From DASPNH01 sp035626675 (lineage in GTDB: Bacteria; Desulfobacterota; Binatia; UBA1149; CAITLU01), in assembly GCA_035626675.1 (NCBI GenBank), contig DASPNH010000202.1, positions 34,819-98,818 of the forward strand: 64,000 bases of DNA. Direction: 5' to 3'. Of this stretch, positions 42,500-54,245 are shown piece after piece. Numbering within the stretch: the stretch's first letter is position 1; each line of letters begins with the position of its first letter. The position numbers were made by a program, and so were the translations under genes. Below the pieces are notes generated by a model. The model had not been told where the DNA came from. It ran no database searches and was given only the letters and a program-made list of their open reading frames with translations.

Positions 42500-44410
42500 A
42501 TGGTCGTCACACCGGCAGCGCGCAGACCGCGCGGCATCTTTCGCGCAATCGTTCTCGGTGCCTCGCTCTTCCTGGCCATGCACGTGACGCCGGCGCTTGC
42601 CTGCGAGACGAACGCCGACTGCGGACCCGGCACTCCGATCTGCGGTTTCTTCGGCGAATGCACGCAGTGCACCGACGACAGTCACTGCGCCGCCCCGACA
42701 CCCGCGTGCGATTTCGAGTCGGGCACGTGCCGGCAGTGCGGCGGCTCTGACACCAGTCAGTGCACGGGCAGCACGCCCGCCTGCAACTTCGACAGCGGCG
42801 AGTGCCGGCAATGCTCCCTGAGCGACATCAGCCAGTGCACGGGGATGACGCCGACGTGCAACGAAGCGCTAGGCGTATGCGAAGAATGCGAATCCGTCGC
42901 CGACTGCGGATCGAACCCTGCCACACCGGCCTGCCTGCCCGACGGGTCGTGCGGCGAATGCACCGACGATTCCTTCTGCAGCAACGACGAGCCGATCTGC
43001 GACGTGGGCACCGGAACCTGCGGCCCCTGCAGCGACGACATGCAATGTCCCGGCGAGCAGCCCTATTGCACCGACGGCCGCTGCGTCCAGTGCGAGAGCG
43101 ACGCGGACTGCAACAATCGTTTCTGCAGCGCCGCCGGCGCGTGCGTCGAATGCAGGGATGCGGGCGATTGCCAGCACTACATTCCCGAGGATCCGCCCGG
43201 CAGCGGAGAGCCCGACCCCTGCTACACGGCCGTGTGCCATGCCTCCGGCATGTGCCAGCAGCAGCAGTCTGACTCGATGCTCCCGCAGTGCTTCGGCTGC
43301 TGCATTTCGCACAACGAGATCTTCTTCCCCGAGTTCACCTGCTTCATGGAGAGCAAGTACAACTGCACCTTCTACTCACGCCCGTTCTACGCCGGCTACG
43401 ACTCGAGCCAGTGCGTGCAGAACCGGCCGACGCAAGGCGACTCGTTCTGCGTCTGCAACAGCGACGATGACTGCAACGACGGTCAGGGTTGCACTGCCGA
43501 TTCGTGCAATCCTTCCAGTCCGGCATCGGGCGCGGGCGGCTGCGTCCACACCAACCTGAACGGCCTGGCCTGCGACGACGGCGACGTCTGCTCGGGACCG
43601 GACGTGTGCACCGACGGCGTATGCATGGGCAACAGCCCGCTCTCGTGCGACGACTCCAACCCGTGCACCAACGACTACTGCAACTATCCGGGCGGATGCG
43701 TGCATCAGCCGATTGCGTTCATCCCGTGCGACGACGGCGATGCGTGCAACGGTCAGGACACCTGCAACGAGGCGGGAGTGTGCGTGCATGCCAATCCCGG
43801 CGGCGAGGGTTCCCTCTGCGACGACGGCGACCCGTGTACGGTCGACGACGTGTGCACGGGTGGTCTCTGCTCGGGCGAGGCGCCTTCGGATTGCAATGCC
43901 ACCGCGGCCAAGACCCAGCTCAGCATCACCGGCTCCGACGACGACGCGAAGGACAAGATCTCGTTCCAATGGCTCAAGGGTACCTTCGAGTTTGACGATC
44001 TCGGTGCCCCGGCCGTCGGCACCGACTACACGCTGTGCATCCGCGAGGGCGACAGCGTGCTGGCGCGGCTGACCGCACCGCGCGGCGAGGACTGCGGCGC
44101 CGATCCGTGCTGGACGCTCAGCGGCAATCCGCCTTCGGGCATCGCCTACAAGGACCGGCGCAAGCCGGCCGTCAACGACGGCATCGCAGGGCTGTCGGCC
44201 AAGGGAACGACCGCGCCCGGCAAGGGACAGCTCAAGCTGAAGGCGCAGGGCGTGAACATTCCCGCGCTGTCGATGACCGGCGGTCTCGAGCTGCCCGTGT
44301 CCGCGCATCTGCTGAACAGCGAAGGATCATGCTGGGAAGCAAGCTTCGACGGTACCGACGTCAAGAAGAACGACGGCGTGTCGTTCAAGGCGGGGCACAA
44401 GGCGCCGTAA
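42500..44410 (+). CDS. Exported Cys-rich repeat protein with a conserved C-terminal beta domain
   Basis: The 636-residue protein has a signal peptide (to about residue 35, MHVTPALA). About 430 residues of Cys-rich repeats follow, of the type C-x2-D-x2-C...C-x3-C-x2-C (TDDSHCAAPTPACDFESGTC, CSDDMQCPGEQPYC), then longer CDDGDxC...C units (CDDGDVCSGPDVCTDGVC). A roughly 170-residue C-terminal domain starts near KTQLSITGSDDDAKDKISF and has only two further Cys pairs. No MYXO-CTERM or other sorting tail is visible. Such repeats resemble surface proteins of myxobacteria and related phyla; binding or structural roles are likely and disulfide bonding is expected outside the cell. Confidence 0.82.
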   Translation: MVVTPAARRPRGIFRAIVLGASLFLAMHVTPALACETNADCGPGTPICGFFGECTQCTDDSHCAAPTPACDFESGTCRQCGGSDTSQCTGSTPACNFDSGECRQCSLSDISQCTGMTPTCNEALGVCEECESVADCGSNPATPACLPDGSCGECTDDSFCSNDEPICDVGTGTCGPCSDDMQCPGEQPYCTDGRCVQCESDADCNNRFCSAAGACVECRDAGDCQHYIPEDPPGSGEPDPCYTAVCHASGMCQQQQSDSMLPQCFGCCISHNEIFFPEFTCFMESKYNCTFYSRPFYAGYDSSQCVQNRPTQGDSFCVCNSDDDCNDGQGCTADSCNPSSPASGAGGCVHTNLNGLACDDGDVCSGPDVCTDGVCMGNSPLSCDDSNPCTNDYCNYPGGCVHQPIAFIPCDDGDACNGQDTCNEAGVCVHANPGGEGSLCDDGDPCTVDDVCTGGLCSGEAPSDCNATAAKTQLSITGSDDDAKDKISFQWLKGTFEFDDLGAPAVGTDYTLCIREGDSVLARLTAPRGEDCGADPCWTLSGNPPSGIAYKDRRKPAVNDGIAGLSAKGTTAPGKGQLKLKAQGVNIPALSMTGGLELPVSAHLLNSEGSCWEASFDGTDVKKNDGVSFKAGHKAP

Positions 44411-44479
44411 GGATTGCGGCTCTGCGCGAAGGCGCGGGGTAGGCGCCGTCGAACGTCGCAAATGCTGGACGCCGCCGCA

Positions 44480-44503
44480 GGTTGCAGCGCTGACGCTGCA
44501 GCC
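44480..44503. terminator. Bidirectional hairpin between the Cys-rich gene and thyX
   Basis: A 10-bp stem pairs GGTTGCAGCG (44480-44489) with 44494-44503, including one G-U pair, around the loop CTGA. It lies between convergent genes and probably ends both messages. Confidence 0.55.
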
Positions 44504-44517
44504 TGAGCGCGGTCGGC

Positions 44518-46008
44518 CTAGCTGTCCCAGGGAACCGAGAGACCGAGGTCGAGCAGCTTGGCCTCGCACTCGCCGCGCTCGCGGTTGACCTTGAGGCCCT
44601 TGGCACCCTGCTCGAGCCATCCGTAGCTCGCGGCCGCGCGCGTGGCAGCGTCGGCATCTCCGCTGGCCACGGCTCGCACGACGGCAAGCTCGAGCCGCGT
44701 AAGACCCGTCGCGTTGAACTGGTAGTCGAGGAACGCCTCCCAGGCGATGGGCACCCATCGCGCGACGATCTGCTCGCCGATCACCTTGGCATAGTCGCGG
44801 ATCTCTTCCTGCGCATGCTCGTCCATGCGAAGCCGCAGGAAGTGGAAGAGGTTGTGGAGGTTCGTCTTCCAGTAGGCCTCCGTGTACGTCGACAGCGGAA
44901 GGTCCTTTCGCGCCTGCTCGCGCGCCACGCCGAGCTGCAGGCGCTCCTGGTAGATCTCGCGCGACATCGAATGCAGCTCGCGCTCACGCTCGCTGAGCGC
45001 ACGTCCCTGCTCCGTATCGAGATAACCTTCGCTGCCCTGGCGGTTGCCGCTGGACTGCGCACGCCACTCGTTCTCGCCAGCGCGCTGCGCAGCATCGATC
45101 GCGATGGAATAGCGGGTGCTGTACTCGTTCACGGAATTGTGGGTGACGATCCCGTTGGCGATGAAGTTGTGGAAAGGACCTTCCACTTCGAGATCGTACG
45201 TTTCCTTTTCACCAACGTATTCGAAGCGCTCGATGCGGACGAGCTTGGCGATGGTGTAGGCATGCCGTTGACCACTCGGCGCCGTTTCGTGCGACGTCGT
45301 CGCGGCAACTTCGAGACCGTTCACATACAGGTAGACGTCGGCTCGATTCCATGCGGCGCTACCGAGTTCGCACCGAAGTCCTGTTGCGTGCTCCAGCGTT
45401 GCCCACCCGTTGCTGAAGAAAAACTGATGGTCCTTCGTCGCCTCTATCTTCTTACCGTCGGCGAGAATCATCGCGAAGACGGGCTTGGGACCGTTTTTAT
45501 AGACATCGACGATGGATGTCGTGCCGACGCGCAAACTGTCTTCTCGAAGCTGCCGTAGAGGCTTCGCCCGCAATTCCACACGACGATCGTCGCTGCCATG
45601 CCAACGCTGCCACAGATCCTGGATCGTGATTCTGGTGGGGCCTTCGCTGCCTGACCCTCCAGTAGAATCGAAGTAGATCTCCGTCCCCTCCGCCAGGCAT
45701 GCAGTCCTGTGCCGGATCCACTGACGCCAGCAGTCCATCGGGACGCGGACGTGCAGCTTGATGTCGCACATCTCGAAGGGCGTCGTGTGCCAGTGGCGCA
45801 TGAGATAGCGGATCAGGCCGCGATCCTCGTGCACTTTCTTGGTGCCGCGGCCGTAGGAGACGCGCGCTGCCTGCACGATGGACTCGTCGGCGCCCATGTA
45901 ATCGACGACGCGGACGAAACCGTCGTCCAGGACCTTGAAGGGAACTCCGAGAACACTGTCGAGAGCCTCGACCGTGGGCCGCTCGACGCGGCTGGCCTCC
46001 TCACTCAT
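44518..46008 (-). CDS. thyX: FAD-dependent thymidylate synthase ThyX, interrupted by an intein
   Basis: ThyX makes dTMP from dUMP using methylenetetrahydrofolate, FAD and NADPH. The 496-residue precursor starts with the ThyX N-terminus (VVDYMGADESIVQAARVSYG, RYLMRHWHTTPFEM). The signature motif is split: WIRHRTA at residues 97-103 continues as SVNEYSTRYS only at residue 292. Removing residues 104-291 restores RHRTASVNEYSTRY exactly. The mature enzyme would be 308 residues, longer than the usual 220-260 because of the C-terminal part (EAFLDYQFNATGLTRLELAV onward). The gene diverges from fumC. No thyA is in the window, so activity probably depends on splicing. Confidence 0.93.
   Translation of the reverse strand: MSEEASRVERPTVEALDSVLGVPFKVLDDGFVRVVDYMGADESIVQAARVSYGRGTKKVHEDRGLIRYLMRHWHTTPFEMCDIKLHVRVPMDCWRQWIRHRTACLAEGTEIYFDSTGGSGSEGPTRITIQDLWQRWHGSDDRRVELRAKPLRQLREDSLRVGTTSIVDVYKNGPKPVFAMILADGKKIEATKDHQFFFSNGWATLEHATGLRCELGSAAWNRADVYLYVNGLEVAATTSHETAPSGQRHAYTIAKLVRIERFEYVGEKETYDLEVEGPFHNFIANGIVTHNSVNEYSTRYSIAIDAAQRAGENEWRAQSSGNRQGSEGYLDTEQGRALSERERELHSMSREIYQERLQLGVAREQARKDLPLSTYTEAYWKTNLHNLFHFLRLRMDEHAQEEIRDYAKVIGEQIVARWVPIAWEAFLDYQFNATGLTRLELAVVRAVASGDADAATRAAASYGWLEQGAKGLKVNRERGECEAKLLDLGLSVPWDS
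45136..45699 (-). other. Mini-intein inside ThyX (188 residues)
   Basis: The intein covers precursor residues 104-291. Block A is CLAEGTEIYF with Cys1. Block B is ATKDHQFFFSNGWATLE with the conserved Thr and His. Block F is EKETYDLEVEGPFHNFIANG. Block G is IVTHN, followed by Ser+1 of the extein. Cys1, penultimate His, terminal Asn and Ser+1 are all present, so class 1 protein splicing should work. No LAGLIDADG or HNH homing endonuclease is inserted, making it a mini-intein. Its DNA is less GC-rich than the exteins. Confidence 0.92.
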
Positions 46009-46319
46009 CTTCCACCTCTGTGCTGAAAGTCGGCGCGGACCTTACCCCTGACGGCGAGCCCGAGAAAGGCGTCGCGGCGGCCCGGTGCGCTCACGCGCAA
46101 CACCGAAGCGGCACGTGCCGGACCGGCGCCTTACCAAAGGGAGCCGGATGGTCTAGCGTTGACCACTGTTGGTCGAGTCAGCTGCATCGGGGTGCTTCGA
46201 TGCGGCGGCCGCGGTCGATGCCGTCATGCGTCAAAACTCTCGAATGCACGGCTCTGATCCGGCGCCGCGACGATGAAAAACCGGCTTTTCAGTTCCTGAC
46301 CCCGGACCCGAGGATCGGT
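46009..46319. promoter_or_regulatory. Divergent intergenic region thyX/fumC
   Basis: This 311-bp gap contains the start regions of both genes. Visible elements are the inverted repeat GACCA-CTGT-TGGTC (46161-46174) and a half copy of the REP-like arm, TTTTCAGTTCCTGACCCC (46286-46303), just before the fumC start. I see no convincing -35/-10 pair by eye and no small gene. Confidence 0.4.
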
Positions 46320-47711
46320 ATGCGAATAGAACGCGACAGCATGGGCGAGATCGAGGTGCGCGACGATCGCTACTACGGCGCGCAGACGGAGCGGAGCCTG
46401 CGATTCTTCCGCATCGGCGGCGAGCGTTTTCCGCGCGAGATGATCCGGGCCCTCGGCATCGTCAAGAAGGCGGCGGCCCTGGCCAATGCCGAGCTCGGCG
46501 TGCTGGCGCGCGACAAGGCCGACCTCATCGTCGCGGCTGCCGAGGAAGTCATCGACGGACGTCTCGACGACCACTTTCCGCTAGTGGTCTGGCAGACCGG
46601 CTCGGGCACGCAGACCAACATGAATGCCAACGAGGTGATCGCGAACCGTGCCAACCAGATCGCCGGTCAGCCGCTGGGCGGCAAGAAGCCGGTTCACCCC
46701 AACGACGACGTCAATCGCAGCCAGTCCTCCAACGACATGTTTCCGACTGCCATGCACGTGGCGGCCTTCGTCCGCGTGCGCGAGCATCTGCTTCCCGCGG
46801 CGCATGCCCTGGCCACCTCGCTCGAATCCAAGGCGGCCGCGTTCGGCTCGATCGTCAAGATCGGACGCACGCATCTGCAGGACGCAACGCCTCTGACGCT
46901 CGGGCAGGAATTCTCCGGATACGCCGCGCAGGTCCGCCTCGGAATCGCCCGCGTCGAGCGCGCCTCCGAGGCGCTTCTGCCGCTGGCAGCCGGCGGCACG
47001 GCCGTAGGTACCGGGCTGAATTCTCCTGCCGGGTTCGCCGATCTGGTCGCGAGCAGGATCGCGCAGCTCAGCGGTCATCCCTTCGTCAGCGCCGCCAACA
47101 AGTTCGAGGCCCTGGCCGCGCACGACGCCATCGTCGAGCTCAGCGGCGCGCTGCGAACGCTGGCGGTCAGCCTCAACAAGGTCGCCAACGACATCCGCCT
47201 GCTCGCCTCCGGCCCGCGCAGCGGCATCGGCGAGCTGCATCTTCCCGAGAACGAGCCCGGCAGCTCGATCATGCCTGGCAAGGTCAATCCGACGCAGTGC
47301 GAGGCGATGACGATGGTTTGTGCGCAGGTGCTCGGCAACGACGTCGCCATCGCCTTCGCCGGCGCCAGCGGCCACCTCGAGCTCAACACGTTCAAGCCGG
47401 TGATGATCTGGAACCTGCTGCAATCCATTCGGCTGCTCGGCGATGCGTGCGCATCGTTCGACGAGCATTGCGTGGCCGGCATCGAGCCGGACCTGGCGCG
47501 CATCGGTGAGAACCTGGAGCGCTCGCTCATGCTGGTGACTGCGCTGGCGCCGCTGGTGGGCTACGACGCGGCTGCCAAGATCGCCAAGAAGGCGCACGCC
47601 GAGAACAAGACGCTGAGACAGGCTGCGCTGGAGCTGGGGCTTTGCACCGAAGAACAGTTCGACGCGGCGGTGCGGCCCGAGAAGATGGTCGGCCCCGGCA
47701 GCGGCCACTGA
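46320..47711 (+). CDS. fumC: Fumarate hydratase, class II
   Basis: The 463-residue TCA-cycle enzyme interconverts fumarate and malate without an iron-sulfur cluster. Family signatures are TGSGTQTNMNANEVIANRA, HPNDDVNRSQSSNDMFPTAM, KIGRTHLQDATPLTLGQEF and the fumarase/aspartase signature GSSIMPGKVNPTQCE. Length and all motifs match FumC rather than aspartase. I start at the ATG at 46320 (MRIERDSMGEIEV, the standard opening); the long upstream in-frame extension crosses a REP-like half element and has no similarity. Confidence 0.95.
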   Translation: MRIERDSMGEIEVRDDRYYGAQTERSLRFFRIGGERFPREMIRALGIVKKAAALANAELGVLARDKADLIVAAAEEVIDGRLDDHFPLVVWQTGSGTQTNMNANEVIANRANQIAGQPLGGKKPVHPNDDVNRSQSSNDMFPTAMHVAAFVRVREHLLPAAHALATSLESKAAAFGSIVKIGRTHLQDATPLTLGQEFSGYAAQVRLGIARVERASEALLPLAAGGTAVGTGLNSPAGFADLVASRIAQLSGHPFVSAANKFEALAAHDAIVELSGALRTLAVSLNKVANDIRLLASGPRSGIGELHLPENEPGSSIMPGKVNPTQCEAMTMVCAQVLGNDVAIAFAGASGHLELNTFKPVMIWNLLQSIRLLGDACASFDEHCVAGIEPDLARIGENLERSLMLVTALAPLVGYDAAAKIAKKAHAENKTLRQAALELGLCTEEQFDAAVRPEKMVGPGSGH

Positions 47712-47796
47712 TCTCGCACGCCCTGCTCCATTGGAGCTCCCGCCACGAACTTGGCGGCCGTGACGCGCGCCGCCGCGCGACGCAGCGCTGCTCGAT

Positions 47797-47818
47797 GCTG
47801 CGTCGCTATCGACGCAGC
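47797..47818. repeat. Hairpin after fumC
   Basis: A perfect 9-bp stem pairs GCTGCGTCG (47797-47805) with 47810-47818 around CTAT. It lies between the convergent fumC and small membrane-protein genes and lacks a T-run. Confidence 0.5.
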
Positions 47819-47857
47819 GACGGCTTGCAACTGCTGGCGCGCGGTTGCGAGCATCAC

Positions 47858-47980
47858 TCAGCCCGCGCGCATCACGACCCAGGCGCACACGCCTGCCGCC
47901 AGCACCGCCAGAAGACAGAACACGCCGAGGCCCAGCAGAGCATCACGGCGGCGATGGGCATCGGTACGTTGCTCGGACAT
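47858..47980 (-). CDS. Small single-pass membrane protein (40 residues)
   Basis: A short frame encodes a charged start (MSEQRTDAHRRRD) and one hydrophobic segment (LLGLGVFCLLAVLAAGVCAW, about 15-34), then MRAG. This polar-then-hydrophobic pattern with a positive N-terminal side is what a small inner-membrane protein looks like, and no other gene occupies the stretch. There is no strong ribosome site and no recognised family. It diverges from fdhD. Confidence 0.45.
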   Translation of the reverse strand: MSEQRTDAHRRRDALLGLGVFCLLAVLAAGVCAWVVMRAG

Positions 47981-48100
47981 TACGGAGCGAGGCCTTCAGG
48001 GTGCGGCAAGCACCCGGGCGCGGCGAGACTAGGGGTTCTTCGAGCGGACGTCGAGCTGACGATGCTTTTCTGCGGCGTATTTCTGCTAGGCTTGCCCTTC

Positions 48101-48948
48101 ATGCGCCCGATCGGCTCACGCAAGGGTAGCGAATCCGAAGTCCTCGGATCCGCGACCGTCCCGATGCGGCACCTCGCCGATCTGCGAGCCGAGGACCGCA
48201 CCGACGAAGTCGTCTGCGAGGAGCCGCTGGAGATCCAGCTCGGGCCGGTCTCGCTCGCCGTCGTCATGCGCACGCCCGGCCACGACGAGGAGCTGGCGCT
48301 GGGATTCCTGGTCACCGAGCGCGTGGTGGCCTCTCCGCAGGACGTCTACTCGATCCGTCACTGCACGGTCGCCGCCTCGCCCGAGGCACAGGACAACATC
48401 ATCCGGGCCACGCTGGCTCCCCACGTCCGCATCGACCTGTCGGCCCTGCGCCGCAACCTCTACGCCAGCAGCAGCTGCGGGATCTGCGGCAAGGCCACCA
48501 TCGAGAACGCGATGGCCGCCGCGCCGCCTCTCGATGACGCTGCGGTCTTCGACGCAGCGGCCGTGGCCGCCATGCCGGACCGCCTGCGCCAGCAGCAGAG
48601 GATCTTCGATCGCACCGGCGGCCTGCACGCCGCCGGCCTTTTCGACGCCAGCGGCAGCCTGCTGGTGGCGCGCGAGGACATCGGCCGCCACAACGCCGTC
48701 GACAAGGTCGTGGGCTGGGCGCTGCGAAACGCGCGCATGCCGCTTTCCGGCCACATGCTGATGGTGTCGGGGCGCATCTCCTACGAGGTCGTGCAGAAGG
48801 CGCTGGCGGCACGCATCCCGCTGGTGGCCGCGGTCTCGGCGCCCTCGTCGCTGGCAGTGGCGATGGCCGACGCTGCGTGCATGACGCTGGTGGGCTTCCT
48901 GCGCGGCGATGCGATGAACGTCTACGCGCATACGGGACGAGTGCGGTC

Positions 48949-48952
<4 letters not shown>
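48101..48952 (+). CDS. fdhD: Formate dehydrogenase sulfurtransferase FdhD
   Basis: The 283-residue FdhD transfers sulfur to the molybdenum cofactor of formate dehydrogenase-type enzymes. Key segments are DEVVCEEPLEIQLG, TPGHDEELALGFLVTE, the sulfur-carrying CxxC in SSSCGICGKATIE, GGLHAAGLFD and EDIGRHNAVDKVVGWAL. I choose the ATG at 48101; an in-frame ATG at 48062 would add a short hydrophobic stretch. The stop overlaps the GTG of the molybdoenzyme gene (GTGA), so chaperone and client are translationally coupled. Confidence 0.93.
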
Positions 48953-51212
<2,260 letters not shown>

Positions 51213-51216
<4 letters not shown>

Positions 51217-52373
51217 TCGTCGGCATCCCGCGCGAGATCAAGCCCGACGAGGCGCGCGTCGGCCTGACGCCGGCCAGTGTTCGCGAGCTGGTCTTCCATG
51301 GCCACGAGGTGGTGGTCGAGACGCGCGCCGGACACGCCATCGCGCTCGACGACGACGACTATCGCGGCGTCGGCGCTACCATCGTCGAGAACGCGGCCGC
51401 CGTCTTCGAGCGCGCCGACATGATCGTCAAAGTAAAGGAACCGCAGGCGTCCGAGCTGGCGATGTTGCGCCAGGGGCAGGTGCTGTTCACCTACCTGCAC
51501 CTTGCGGCCGATGCCGAGCTGACGCGCGGACTGCTGGCCACCGGCGCGGTCGGCATCGCCTACGAGACCGTGACCGACGCGCGCGGCGGGCTGCCGCTGC
51601 TCGCGCCGATGAGCGAGGTTGCCGGGCGCATGTCGATTCAGGCCGGCGCGCACTGCCTGGAGCTGCCGCGCGGCGGGCGCGGCATGCTGCTCGGCGGCGT
51701 GGCGGGCGTCAAGGCGGCCGACGTCCTGATCCTGGGCGGCGGCGTGGTGGGCACCAATGCCGCACGCATGGCAATGGGCCTGGAAGCGCGCGTGACCATC
51801 ATCGACAAGTCCCTGCCGCGTCTCTACGAGCTCGACCTTCAGTTCGGCGCCAAGCTCAACACGGCGTTCGCGACCGTCGATGCGATCGAGCAGCACGTCG
51901 CGCACTCCGATCTCGTGGTCGGTGCGGTACTGGTTCCGGGCGCGGCCGCGCCCAAGCTGGTCAGCCGGGAGATGCTGCGCACGATGCGGCGCGGCTCGGT
52001 CGTCGTCGACGTCTCGATCGATCAGGGCGGCTGCTTCGAGACCAGCCGCCCCACCACGCATGCCGCACCGACCTACGTCGAGGAAGGCGTGGTGCACTAC
52101 TGCGTGACCAACATGCCGGGCGCCGTGGCGCGCACCTCCACGTTCGCGCTCAACAACGCGACGCTCCCGTTCGTGCTGGCGCTGGCCAACAAGGGCTGGC
52201 GCACAGCCCTACTCGACGATGCGCATCTGCGAAACGGCCTGAACGTGTGCGACGGCAAGCTGACGCACGCTGCCGTGGCGGCCGCCGTCGGCGGCGAGCA
52301 CGTCGACGCACGGGAACAGATAGGGGTCAGGTACGGAAAGTGTGGGTGCAGCACCCACACTTTCAGTACCTGA
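51213..52373 (+). CDS. ald: Alanine dehydrogenase
   Basis: The 386-residue enzyme interconverts alanine and pyruvate plus ammonia with NAD. Features are the N-terminal VGIPREIKPDEARVGLTPA, the substrate-site VKVKEPQ and TYLHLAAD, the cofactor motif LGGGVVGTNAARMA, and the family stretch CVTNMPGAVARTSTFALNNA. The usual protein ends near residue 370; the last 17 or so residues (IGVRYGKCGCSTHTFST) are translated from the REP-like hairpin that also supplies the stop. The GTG start overlaps the preceding stop by 4 bp, making a coupled fdhD-ydeP-ald operon. Confidence 0.93.
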
Positions 52374-52377
52374 CCCC
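52323..52377. repeat. REP-like hairpin, copy 3 (55 bp)
   Basis: It has 26-bp arms (52323-52348 and 52352-52377) with one mismatch around the loop CAG. The outer sequence matches copies 1 and 2. It contains the alanine dehydrogenase stop (52371-52373) and lies 5 bp from the convergent MBL gene. Confidence 0.9.
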
Positions 52378-52382
52378 ATTTC

Positions 52383-53311
52383 CTATTTCCGCGCCGTCAT
52401 CTCGTCGGCGAGAATCTGCATCTCGCGTAGCACTGCCAGCGCATCGACGGTGGCGTCGTACTCGCCGCGCAGCTCCCGGTAGGCGCGGCGGACGTTGAAG
52501 ATCAGGCGCTCAGGCTCGTTCCATTCGGCGTAGGGGCCAAGGTCCATGCGTCGCGCCGCATCCAGCTCGCTCAGGCCTTGCTGGTAGAAGTCGCGGGACT
52601 CGGCCAGCACGTATTCGAAGTAGCGGCGAACCTCGTGCACGCCTTCGACGTCGGTGGGCGGCCCATGCCCCGGGATGACGACGTCGGGCTCGAAGCCGGC
52701 GATGCGATCCAGAGCATCGAACCACTGCGCGTACGTGCCCTCCCAGCCGATCGGCGTGCAGCGGTTCCACATGACGTCGCCGCCGAAGACGATGCGCTGC
52801 TCGGGCAGATGCACGATGGCGTCGCCGAGCGTGTGCGCCGGCCCCACGTAGCGGATCTCGACGGGAATGCCGTCCAGGTCCAGATCGAGCCGCTCCTCGA
52901 ACAGAGTGGTCGGCGGCGTGATGCGAATTCCGCGAAAGTCGTAGGCGCGCAGCGCCTCGGCAAAGCGCTCGAGGCCTTGGGGAACGGGCCCCGAAAGCAT
53001 CGTCTGCAGCGCTTCGGGCTTGATGTCGTGCAGCATTCCCTCGGCGCACAGCCGATGGCCGATGATCTCGGCGCCTTCGAAGACCTGGTTGCCCCAGCAA
53101 TGGTCGCCGTTGTGATGCGTGTTGACCACCCGCCGCGGCTGCTGCGGATGCACGCTCTGGTAGGTCTGCAGCATCGCGCGCGTGCGCGGAAGGTCCCAGA
53201 GCGTATCGACGACGAGCCCTCCCCCGCGCGCGATCAGTCCCGAGTTGCTCCAGCCCAGGCCCTTGTCGGGCTGCAGGTAGGCGTAGACGTCCTTGGCGAT
53301 CTGCTCCAGCT

Positions 53312-53315
<4 letters not shown>
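52383..53315 (-). CDS. Metallo-beta-lactamase-fold hydrolase
   Basis: The 310-residue MBL-fold protein has the metal motif NTHHNGDHCWGNQ, a HxNxDH variant of HxHxDH that is seen in a group of environmental MBL proteins. A further ligand His is in GPAHTLGDAIVHLP, Asp in IVFGGDVMWN and His in VIPGHGPPTD. It may hydrolyse a thioester, lactone or similar compound. I start at the ATG at 53315, which overlaps the SDR stop (ATGA); the two are coupled and probably act on the same acyl substrate. It is convergent with ald. Confidence 0.87.
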
Positions 53316-54151
<836 letters not shown>

Positions 54152-54245
54152 CTGCGCTCACCAGTAGCCTGGGACAGCGCCGGTTCAAAGCCATCGCAAC
54201 AGCCACGACTTTGGGTGCGTCGACACACTGCGCTAAAGAGTCACG

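Noticed and set aside
46020..46319. 100-residue N-terminal extension of fumarase
   Set aside because: It passes through a REP-like half element and has no similarity; the canonical start is at 46320.
47797..47818. Intrinsic terminator for fumC
   Set aside because: The stem is good but no T-run follows in either direction, so it is listed only as a hairpin.
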